From CAG-791 sp963657295 (GTDB lineage Bacteria; Bacillota; Clostridia; Lachnospirales; Lachnospiraceae): 15,341 bases of DNA. The stretch lies in NCBI GenBank assembly GCA_963657295.1, contig CAVKMX010000052.1, forward strand, positions 1 through 15,341. The letters run 5' to 3'. The notes under the pieces are model-generated. The model was not told where the DNA came from and searched no databases. It saw only the letters and a program-made list of their open reading frames with translations. Both the position numbers and the translations under genes were made by a program. Every line of letters starts with the position of its first letter. The stretch's first letter is position 1. This document shows positions 7,241 through 13,254 of this stretch, one piece after another.

Positions 7241-8794
7241 ATGAGCAAAAAACGTCCCAGGAGTACCCCAAAACCGAACAGCCGCCCGCAGTCCCCGGAA
7301 GCTGCCGGAAAATCCGGCAGCCGCGGCAGGAGCAGTGGTGCCGCCGGCCGCTCCAGGCAGGATTCCGCCGGCTCCAGGGCCCGTGCGAAGGCCGGCGCCA
7401 GGACGAGCGCCAAGGTTGTCGCCTATCGGCGCCCGGTGAATCTGAATGTCGGAATGATCCTTTTCGGCGTCGTGCTGGTCTATGTCCTCTACAGCTTCGT
7501 CCGTTTTCTCACTGCCAAGCATGTCGTCGCTTATGAGGTCCGGACCGGCTCCATCTCGGCCAATCAGGTATATCAGGGATTGTGCCTGCGAAAGGAAGAG
7601 ATCGTATACAGTGACTATGCAGGGTACGTCAATTATTATTTCCCGGAAACGGACCGCCTTGCCAGCGGGAAGCTGGCTTATACCATTGATGAATCCGGAC
7701 AGGTGCAGTCCTACCTCGCTCAGAATGCGGACGAGAATTCAACGCTGTCCTCTGACAACTATGCCTCGCTGATCTCAGACATCACCTCGTTTGAGGAGTC
7801 CTTTCAGCCGTCCGACTTTCAGAACGTATATGAATTCAAGACATCGCTGACCGGCACCCTGCAGAAGATGGCGAACCGCAGCCTTCTGACCGATCTGGCC
7901 TCTCTGAGTTCTTCCTCGTCTCTTCACTACTGCAATACCGACAACACCGGCTACATTGTCTATTGCACGGACGGGTATGAGAGCAAAACCTTTCAGGAGC
8001 TGGAAACCAGTGATTTTGATACGGCGAATTATTCCAGGACCGAGCTCGAAAGCGGGCGCCTTGTGGCGCAGGGCGATCCGGTGTATCGGCTGGAAACGTC
8101 CGAGGACTGGGAAATTGCCATTCAGGTTTCCTCCAAGGAGGAGGCGGAATCCCTGCAGGAGCTGGGCGTGGTAAAGGTCCGTTTCCTGAAAAACCAATAT
8201 GAATCCTGGGCAACCATCGGTGAGATCCGTGACCCGGGCGACGGCAATTATCTGGTGCAGCTGACCTTCACCAACTCCATGATGGCCTTCTGCACCGATC
8301 GCTTTCTGTCCATTGAGCTGCAGCTGGATACGACAAAGGGCCTGAAAATTCCCAAATCGGCTCTGATCGATGACACGTTTTATGTGGTTCCGAAGGAATA
8401 TGTCACGGCAGGCGTCGGGGATGCCGAAGGTGTCCTCCGGCAGATCATGGATGCAGACGGAGAGAAGAGCACGGAATTCATCAGCATCACTCCCTACACC
8501 AATGAAGACGATCCGGACAACTATTATCTCAGTCAGGAGACCCTGCGCGACGGAGATGTCCTGATCAAGCCGGACTCCGCAGAGACGATTACCCTGTCCT
8601 CCTCCATGACGGATACCCTGACCGGCGTTTACAACATCAACAAGGGATATGCTGATTTCCGGCAGGTCACCAAAATCGCCGAAAATGACGAATACGCCAT
8701 TGTCAAGGCGAATTCCTCCTATGGCCTGCGCGAATACGACTACATCGTACTGAATGCAAATTCCATGTCACCGGACGAATTTATCTATGAGTAA
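7241..8794 (+). CDS. Membrane-anchored HlyD-like protein of unknown role
   Basis: A 517-residue protein. Residues 1-65 are low-complexity and very basic (18 Lys/Arg, many Ser, Ala, Gly) and probably disordered in the cytoplasm. A single membrane segment covers about residues 70-90 (GMILFGVVLVYVLYSFV). The rest lies outside. Right after the membrane comes a barrel-sandwich (lipoyl/HlyD-like) segment, SISANQVYQGLCLRKEEIVYSDYAGYVNYYF, then a helical stretch and more beta structure, the general layout of periplasmic adaptor proteins. No ABC ATPase, permease or outer-membrane partner is nearby, so efflux is doubtful. Proteins of this type lie near sepF in Lachnospiraceae as I recall, which hints at an envelope or division role. 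ATG 7241 follows a terminator T-run by seven bases and has no visible ribosome site, so the exact start is uncertain. Confidence 0.8.
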   Translation: MSKKRPRSTPKPNSRPQSPEAAGKSGSRGRSSGAAGRSRQDSAGSRARAKAGARTSAKVVAYRRPVNLNVGMILFGVVLVYVLYSFVRFLTAKHVVAYEVRTGSISANQVYQGLCLRKEEIVYSDYAGYVNYYFPETDRLASGKLAYTIDESGQVQSYLAQNADENSTLSSDNYASLISDITSFEESFQPSDFQNVYEFKTSLTGTLQKMANRSLLTDLASLSSSSSLHYCNTDNTGYIVYCTDGYESKTFQELETSDFDTANYSRTELESGRLVAQGDPVYRLETSEDWEIAIQVSSKEEAESLQELGVVKVRFLKNQYESWATIGEIRDPGDGNYLVQLTFTNSMMAFCTDRFLSIELQLDTTKGLKIPKSALIDDTFYVVPKEYVTAGVGDAEGVLRQIMDADGEKSTEFISITPYTNEDDPDNYYLSQETLRDGDVLIKPDSAETITLSSSMTDTLTGVYNINKGYADFRQVTKIAENDEYAIVKANSSYGLREYDYIVLNANSMSPDEFIYE

Positions 8795-8815
8795 GCGGCT
8801 GCGGAGACTTTTACA

Positions 8816-8844
8816 TTGACACCGTCCCATTTTCATTCAATAAT
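8816..8844 (+). promoter_or_regulatory. Near-consensus sigma-A promoter for sepF
   Basis: TTGACA at 8816-8821 is a perfect -35 box and AATAAT at 8839-8844 matches five of six -10 bases, with a 17-base spacer. Transcription should begin near 8851, giving a leader of about 32 bases. Expression of sepF is thus independent of the HlyD-like gene, which stops at 8794 with no visible terminator. Confidence 0.85.
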
Positions 8845-8882
8845 AGACGGGTATGGACAGAGAGCGATAGGAGAGAACCTCT

Positions 8883-9572
8883 ATGGGTATTTTCGATAAT
8901 CTGGCGAGCAGATTGAATAACTATAACAACGATGACGATTATGAGGACGATTACGATGACGATATGATGGAGGAGGAAGAGGAGGAAGAGCCCCGCACCA
9001 GGCACAGCCTGTTCAACAACCGCAGCCGTTCCCCCCGGCCGCAGAACGAGGAGGACGAGGAGAGCTACGATCCGCCGCAGGGCGGCCGCACCGGCATCCG
9101 GTCCAACAGCCGCTCCAGCGGCGGACAGCTTGTACCCTCCAGCCGGAGCAACCGTCAGACACCGTCTCCCGCGGGCAAGCAGCAGGTTCGTGTGATCAAG
9201 CCCAGCTCCTTTGATCAGGCCAGACAGATTACCGATATGCTTCTGGTTCATCGTACGGTTGTCCTGAATCTGGAGGGTCTGGACGTCGGTACCGCACAAA
9301 GGATTGTGGATTTCGCCTCCGGCTCGTGTTATGCGCTTCATGGGAATTTCATGAAGATTTCCCACTACATCATTGTCATTACGCCGGAGGATGTGGACAT
9401 TGCGGGAGACATCAACGGAGGACGGCCGGACGGTGTGTCCGGTATCCTTGCCAGCGCCGCTGCACAGGGCGGCATGGGCAATATGGGCGGTATGAACGGC
9501 ATGGGGAACATGAATGACGGTTCCTCCAACCCCTTTGTGAACAACACCATCAATATGGGAAGCGCTTATTAA
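8883..9572 (+). CDS. sepF: Cell division protein SepF
   Basis: SepF tethers FtsZ filaments to the membrane and bundles them at the division site. The N-terminus MGIFDNLASRLNNY fits the amphipathic membrane-binding helix. Residues about 18-100 are a long variable linker: first very acidic (DDDYEDDYDDD, then EEEEEEE-like runs), then rich in Ser, Arg and Gln. The SepF core, about 102-185, starts VRVIKPSSFDQARQITDML and includes VVLNLEGLD, AQRIVDFASG and ISHYIIVITPEDVDI. A Gly/Met/Asn-rich tail (GGMGNMGGMNGMGNMNDG, 197-214) follows. At 229 residues it exceeds the roughly 150 of Bacillus SepF because of linker and tail. AGGAGAG at 8869-8875 with 7 bases to ATG supports the start. Neighbours often found around sepF in Firmicutes (yggS/ylmE, ylmH, divIVA) are not here. 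Confidence 0.95.
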   Translation: MGIFDNLASRLNNYNNDDDYEDDYDDDMMEEEEEEEPRTRHSLFNNRSRSPRPQNEEDEESYDPPQGGRTGIRSNSRSSGGQLVPSSRSNRQTPSPAGKQQVRVIKPSSFDQARQITDMLLVHRTVVLNLEGLDVGTAQRIVDFASGSCYALHGNFMKISHYIIVITPEDVDIAGDINGGRPDGVSGILASAAAQGGMGNMGGMNGMGNMNDGSSNPFVNNTINMGSAY

Positions 9573-9593
9573 CGGATTGCATCTGTTTCGAAG

Positions 9594-9640
9594 GCGCATC
9601 AACCTGCTCCGGACCGCATCCGATGGTTGATGCGCTTTTA
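9594..9640 (+). terminator. Intrinsic terminator after sepF
   Basis: Perfect 11-bp arms GCGCATCAACC (9594-9604) and GGTTGATGCGC (9625-9635) enclose 20 bases that can form an inner CGGA/TCCG stem, followed by TTTTATTGT. The aroB ATG is only 27 bases beyond the T-run and no promoter is visible between them, so aroB may depend on read-through or this may act as an attenuator. Confidence 0.85.
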
Positions 9641-9666
9641 TTGTATCTGCGGGAAAGGAAAGACGT

Positions 9667-10800
9667 ATGAGTAAGAACCACAATCGCCTGTCCGTTCACA
9701 AGGACGGTCAGCCCTGCTATGACATTGTATACAGCACCGATACCGACAGCCTTGTGCGGGAGCTCGTCCGGCTTGGCTTTGAGGGACGCCGCTCCTGTGT
9801 GGTAACCGATTCCAACGTGGCCCCTCTCTATGGCGAGCAGGTGGCTGCGGCGCTTGCACAGCTCGGACAGAAGCCGTTCCTCTATGTCCTTCCGGCGGGG
9901 GAGGAGAACAAGACACTGGACCAGATCCGCGCACTTCTGCGCGTTCTGGTGGAAAATCATTTTGACCGCCGCAGCTATCTCGTGGCCCTCGGCGGAGGTG
10001 TCGTAGGGGATATGACCGGGTTTGCCGCTGCCGTTTATATGCGCGGCATCGACTTCATCCAGATTCCCACCACCCTGCTCTCGCAGGCGGATTCCTCCAT
10101 CGGCGGCAAGACCGGCGTGGATTTTGACGGCTTCAAGAACATGGTCGGTGCCTTCAAAATGCCGCGTCTCGTCTGGGAGAATGTCGACGTTCTGGGAAGC
10201 CTCGATGGCCGCCAGTTTGCCTCCGGCTTCGCCGAAATCATGAAGAGCGCGCTGATCAGGGACAGTGAGTTCTACGTATGGCTCATTGATCATATGCTGG
10301 AGATCCGGGAACGCGATCCGGAAATTCTCTCGGAAATGCTCTACCGCAGCAATGAGATCAAGAAAAATGTTGTAGAAGCCGATCCCTATGAAAAGGGAGA
10401 GCGAATGCTCCTGAATTTCGGCCATACCATCGGCCACGCCATTGAGAAGTACCTGAATTTTGAGATGACCCACGGGGAATGCGTCGCCCTGGGGTGTGTT
10501 GCCGCTTCCTTTATTTCCTACCGGCGGGGGTACCTCTCCTGGGAGGAATATTATGAGATCCGCGATATGTTCGTTCCTTTCGGCCTTCCCATCTCACTGG
10601 AGAGCATCGATGCCGAAGCGGTTCTGAAGCTGACCAAATCCGACAAAAAAGCACAGAACGGCTCCGTGCGCTTCGTCCTCCTGCATGCAGCCGGCGATGC
10701 CTTCGTGGACAATACCGTAACCGATGAAGAAATTCTCTCCGCCGTTCGTGAGCTTGATTTCTCCGCAAAGACAGGAGAGAGGACAGGAGTGCGGTCGTGA
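9667..10800 (+). CDS. aroB: 3-dehydroquinate synthase
   Basis: Second enzyme of the shikimate pathway: converts DAHP to 3-dehydroquinate in the cytoplasm, using NAD and a divalent metal. Length 377, slightly above the family norm. Visible motifs are the glycine-rich GGGVVGDMTGFAAAVYMRG, the active-site IPTTLLSQADSSIGGKTGVD, GFAEIMKSALI, FGHTIGHAIE and THGECVALG. Metal ligands are expected to be Glu190, His253 and His269, with spacing matching characterised AroB enzymes. AAAGGAA at 9654-9660 serves as ribosome site. No other aromatic-biosynthesis gene is adjacent; instead the stop overlaps the lspA start (GTGA), so aroB is coupled to lspA and rluD. A sedoheptulose-7-phosphate cyclase is an alternative within the superfamily, but the motifs and length fit ordinary AroB. 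Confidence 0.93.
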   Translation: MSKNHNRLSVHKDGQPCYDIVYSTDTDSLVRELVRLGFEGRRSCVVTDSNVAPLYGEQVAAALAQLGQKPFLYVLPAGEENKTLDQIRALLRVLVENHFDRRSYLVALGGGVVGDMTGFAAAVYMRGIDFIQIPTTLLSQADSSIGGKTGVDFDGFKNMVGAFKMPRLVWENVDVLGSLDGRQFASGFAEIMKSALIRDSEFYVWLIDHMLEIRERDPEILSEMLYRSNEIKKNVVEADPYEKGERMLLNFGHTIGHAIEKYLNFEMTHGECVALGCVAASFISYRRGYLSWEEYYEIRDMFVPFGLPISLESIDAEAVLKLTKSDKKAQNGSVRFVLLHAAGDAFVDNTVTDEEILSAVRELDFSAKTGERTGVRS

Positions 10801-11360
10801 GGAAGGAAAATATGCCCGATAGGACTTCTGTTCACGGCAGAGGGGCGCGTCCTCTGCTGCATGGTCTGCTCTGTACCTTTGTCTGGCTCCTCCTGATCGC
10901 CCTGGATCTGCTGACAAAATCCGCAGCCGCCGCGGGTCTTCAGAACGGCCCGATATCGCTGATTCCGGGCGTCCTGGAATTGTATTATCTGCAGAATACC
11001 GGCGCCGCGTTCAGCCTCCTCGAGAATGCACAATGGCTGTTCATCCTCATCGCCCTTGCTGTCACGGCGCTGATCGGCTGGGTCCTCCGGCGCATTCCCA
11101 AAACGAAGCGTTTCCTGCCGATGATTTCCGTTCTGCTCCTCATCAGTGCCGGAGCGGTCGGCAATCTGGCCGATCGGATCTGCCTTGGCTATGTGCGGGA
11201 TTTCATTTATTTCTCCCTGATCCATTTCCCGGTATTCAACGTGGCTGACATCTATGTCACGGTGTCCACGGTGCTGCTCGTGCTGCTGGTGCTGCTGTTC
11301 TATAAGGACGAGGACTTTGAGCGGATGTTCGGGATGCACAGAGACGGGGACAAAGAATGA
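10797..11360 (+). CDS. lspA: Lipoprotein signal peptidase (signal peptidase II)
   Basis: Membrane aspartyl protease that cleaves the signal peptide of prolipoproteins after lipid attachment; a possible client is the carboxypeptidase lipoprotein in this window. Four membrane segments are visible. Family motifs are LDLLTKSAA, YYLQNTGAAFSLL, GAVGNLADRI with Asp126, and FNVADIYVTVS with Asp151, the two catalytic aspartates. At 187 residues it has an N-terminal extension of about 20 residues. The GTG start at 10797 overlaps the aroB stop and has AGGAG at 10785-10789 seven bases upstream. ATG 10812, with GGAAGG at 10801-10806, is a credible shorter start. The stop overlaps the rluD start as ATGA, so the two are translationally coupled, a common pairing in Firmicutes. 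Confidence 0.95.
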   Translation: MRKENMPDRTSVHGRGARPLLHGLLCTFVWLLLIALDLLTKSAAAAGLQNGPISLIPGVLELYYLQNTGAAFSLLENAQWLFILIALAVTALIGWVLRRIPKTKRFLPMISVLLLISAGAVGNLADRICLGYVRDFIYFSLIHFPVFNVADIYVTVSTVLLVLLVLLFYKDEDFERMFGMHRDGDKE

Positions 11361-12277
11361 ACGCGAATTCCTTTACCGTAAGCGAAGAGGAGGATGGCCT
11401 GCGTCTGGATAAGCTTCTCGCCGAGGAGCTGCCGGAATACTCGCGCAGCTATCTTCAGGGTCTCATGAAGGAAGGACGTGTCCTTGTCAATGAGCATCCG
11501 GCCAAGCCGTCCCTGCGCGTTAAGGAAGACGACCTGGTGGTTTTTTCCATTCCGGATAAAATCCTCCCGGACATTCTTCCGGAAAAACTTCCTCTCGATG
11601 TTCTCTACGAAGACGATGATCTCCTGGTGGTCAATAAGCCCAAGGGAATGGTCGTGCATCCGGCGCCGGGACATTACACCGGAACGCTGGTCAATGCCGT
11701 TATGTACCATTGCGGCGCATCCCTTTCCGGCATCAACGGTGTTCTTCGCCCCGGCATCGTACACCGCATCGACCGGGACACCACGGGCTCCCTCCTGATA
11801 TGCAAGAACGATGCCGCACACCGCAGCATCGCGGCACAGCTGAAGGAACACAGCATCCGGCGCCGCTATGCCGCCATCTGCTGCGGCAGAATAGCGGAGG
11901 ATGACCTGACCATCCGCGGCGACATCGGCCGGGATCGGAAGGACCGCAAAAGGATGGCGGTTGTGCCGGACGGGACCGGCAAGCCTGCCGTCACCCATGT
12001 GCACGTCCTGCAGCGTTTCCGCGACTTTACCTACGTTGAATGCCGGCTGGAGACCGGACGCACCCACCAGATCCGCGTCCATATGGCTCATATCGGTTAT
12101 CCGCTGCTGGGAGATGCGGTTTATGCCGGCTCCCGCAGATTCCCCTGGCATCTTGAGGGACAATGCCTGCACGCCCAAACCCTTGGCTTCGTCCATCCAT
12201 CCACAGGAGAATACATTGAGATTACCGCGCCGCTCCCTGCATATTTTGCACATCTGCTCAAGATACTGCCGCAATAA
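11357..12277 (+). CDS. rluD: RluA/RluD-family 23S rRNA pseudouridine synthase
   Basis: Isomerises specific uridines of 23S rRNA to pseudouridine. Length 306. An N-terminal S4 RNA-binding domain (LRLDKLLAEELPEYSRSYLQ and GRVLVN, about residues 14-60) is followed by the catalytic domain with VVNKPKGMVVHPAPGH, HRIDRDTTGSLLI with the catalytic Asp139, and the C-terminal RTHQIRVHMAHIGYPLLGD near 235-250. Domain order and the Asp position match E. coli RluD, though the exact uridines modified in Firmicutes homologues are less certain. The start overlaps the lspA stop (ATGA), with GGGGA at 11346-11350 as ribosome site. No clear terminator follows; a new promoter starts 34 bases after the stop. Confidence 0.93.
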   Translation: MNANSFTVSEEEDGLRLDKLLAEELPEYSRSYLQGLMKEGRVLVNEHPAKPSLRVKEDDLVVFSIPDKILPDILPEKLPLDVLYEDDDLLVVNKPKGMVVHPAPGHYTGTLVNAVMYHCGASLSGINGVLRPGIVHRIDRDTTGSLLICKNDAAHRSIAAQLKEHSIRRRYAAICCGRIAEDDLTIRGDIGRDRKDRKRMAVVPDGTGKPAVTHVHVLQRFRDFTYVECRLETGRTHQIRVHMAHIGYPLLGDAVYAGSRRFPWHLEGQCLHAQTLGFVHPSTGEYIEITAPLPAYFAHLLKILPQ

Positions 12278-12293
12278 GTCATCAAAACTGTGA

Positions 12294-12305
12294 TTTGTGC
12301 ACAAA
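12294..12305. promoter_or_regulatory. 12-bp perfect palindrome just upstream of a promoter
   Basis: TTTGTGCACAAA ends five bases before the -35 box of the next gene. Position and symmetry would suit an operator for a dimeric regulator, but there is a single short copy, so chance cannot be excluded. Confidence 0.3.
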
Positions 12306-12310
12306 CAGAT

Positions 12311-12339
12311 TTGCAAAATTGATGGTTTTTCACTATAAT
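12311..12339 (+). promoter_or_regulatory. Sigma-A promoter for the cytidylate-kinase-like gene
   Basis: TTGCAA at 12311-12316 and a perfect TATAAT at 12334-12339 are spaced by 17 bases. Transcription should begin near 12346. The leader of about 53 bases ends with the strong ribosome site TAAGGAGG (12387-12394), four bases before the ATG. Confidence 0.85.
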
Positions 12340-12398
12340 AGGGGCATCAAAAAAAGTTGGTCACACGTTCATCGTTGGCCTAACCGTAAGGAGGCAAT

Positions 12399-13025
12399 AT
12401 GCATACAATCATTACCATTGGAAGGCAGTTCGGATCCGGCGGACGCGCGATCGGCGAGAAGCTTGCAGAGCATTACGGCATCAAGTATTACGATAAGGAA
12501 CTCATTGCTCATGTAGCCAGCAACAGCGGCTTCTGCAAGGAAATGGTGGAGCACCATGATGAGCGTGCGACCAATTCCTTCCTGTACAACCTCGTGATGG
12601 ATACGTATTCCTTTGGCTACAACGCATCCAGCTTTGTTGACATGCCCATCAGCCAGAAGGTCTTTCTGGCCCAGTTTGACACCATCAAGAAGCTTGCAGC
12701 AGAAGGACCGGCCGTGTTCATCGGACGCTGCGCCGACAACGCCCTGGCGGAGCGTGACGATGTCATCAACCTGTTCATCCACGCCGATGAGGATGCGCGG
12801 ATTGCCGAGATCATGAAGCGATATCCCGACATCAATACCGCACAGAAGGCCCGCGATTTCATGAACAAGAAGGATAAGCAGCGCCAGAGCTATTACAATT
12901 ATTACTCCAGTCATAAATGGGGACGCGCAGATTCGTACGATTTCTCCATCAATTCGGCGCTCCTTGGCATCGACGGAACCGTCAATCTGATCTGCCAGAT
13001 GATCGATGACTTCGAAAAGAGATGA
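12399..13025 (+). CDS. Cytidylate kinase-like family protein
   Basis: A 208-residue cytoplasmic P-loop kinase-like protein. The phosphate-binding loop is GRQFGSGGR at residues 8-16 after the strand HTIITI, the form seen in the cytidylate kinase-like family. YYDKELI at 30-36 and VFIGRCADNAL at 106-116 fit the nucleoside-monophosphate-kinase fold, followed by FIHADEDARIAEIMKR (lid-like, basic) and a SYYNYYSSHKWGRADSYD stretch typical of this family. True CMP kinase (Cmk) has different substrate-binding features, so the substrate is unknown; another nucleotide or small molecule is possible. The gene is a single transcription unit with a strong promoter and ribosome site, suggesting good expression. 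It converges with the MATE gene. Confidence 0.88.
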   Translation: MHTIITIGRQFGSGGRAIGEKLAEHYGIKYYDKELIAHVASNSGFCKEMVEHHDERATNSFLYNLVMDTYSFGYNASSFVDMPISQKVFLAQFDTIKKLAAEGPAVFIGRCADNALAERDDVINLFIHADEDARIAEIMKRYPDINTAQKARDFMNKKDKQRQSYYNYYSSHKWGRADSYDFSINSALLGIDGTVNLICQMIDDFEKR

Positions 13026-13104
13026 GGATAGTGCTTTCGCGGCATTGATCCAACTATTCGCAAAATGCAGCTTTAACGAACAGTTCTATCGGGAAACTAT
13101 CCAT

Positions 13105-13145
13105 AAAACAGCCTCGGTACCGTTTCACTGCGGTACCGAGGCTGT
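13105..13145 (-). terminator. Bidirectional terminator between convergent genes
   Basis: Perfect 15-bp arms (13108-13122 and 13131-13145, core GCCTCGGTACCG) enclose an 8-base loop. On the minus strand the stem is followed by TTTTAT, so it serves best for the MATE transcript. On the plus strand only TTCTGCTGTTG follows, a poorer tract for the kinase-like transcript. Confidence 0.8.
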
Positions 13146-13160
13146 TCTGCTGTTGTCCGG

Positions 13161-13180
13161 GCAGCTGTATGCAGCTGTAT
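13161..13180. repeat. Exact 10-bp tandem repeat, two copies
   Basis: GCAGCTGTAT occurs twice in direct succession (13161-13170, 13171-13180). It probably arose by slippage. It lies between the terminator and the GC-rich stem. Confidence 0.7.
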
Positions 13181-13198
13181 TCTCCATTGCTCCTTCGC

Positions 13199-13246
13199 CC
13201 GCCGCTGCCGGCTTCTGTTGAAACCTGTTGAAATCGGCAGCGGCGG
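13199..13246. repeat. GC-rich 12-bp inverted repeat with tandem repeat in its loop
   Basis: CCGCCGCTGCCG (13199-13210) and CGGCAGCGGCGG (13235-13246) are perfectly complementary. The 24-base loop holds two tandem 10-mers, CTGTTGAAAC (13215-13224) and CTGTTGAAAT (13225-13234). It lies nine bases beyond the MATE stop codon on that gene's downstream side. No T-run follows on either strand, so it may protect the 3' end of the MATE mRNA rather than terminate it. Confidence 0.65.
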
Positions 13247-13254
13247 AACCGCCT

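Larger units (their letters stand above)
13026..13254. other. Intergenic region between convergent genes, rich in hairpins
   Basis: No convincing gene lies here; a 71-residue frame at 13006-13221 overlaps the kinase-like gene and has no ribosome site or recognisable protein features. GGATAGT (13026-13032) and ACTATCC (13096-13102) are complementary and could close a 77-base structure. Then come a 15-bp terminator hairpin, an exact tandem repeat and a GC-rich 12-bp stem, listed separately. Confidence 0.6.

Noticed and set aside
11300..12316. 338-codon minus-strand frame opposite rluD
   Set aside because: Antisense shadow of a well-supported pseudouridine synthase; no family features.
13026..13102. 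Riboswitch or small RNA suggested by GGATAGT/ACTATCC pairing
   Set aside because: A single 7-bp long-range match with no known riboswitch core and no promoter; also a lone TAACGAA at 13074-13080 resembles the half-site but is probably chance.
13006..13221. Small 71-codon plus-strand gene after the kinase-like gene
   Set aside because: Overlaps the end of that gene and runs through the terminator hairpin, with no ribosome site.
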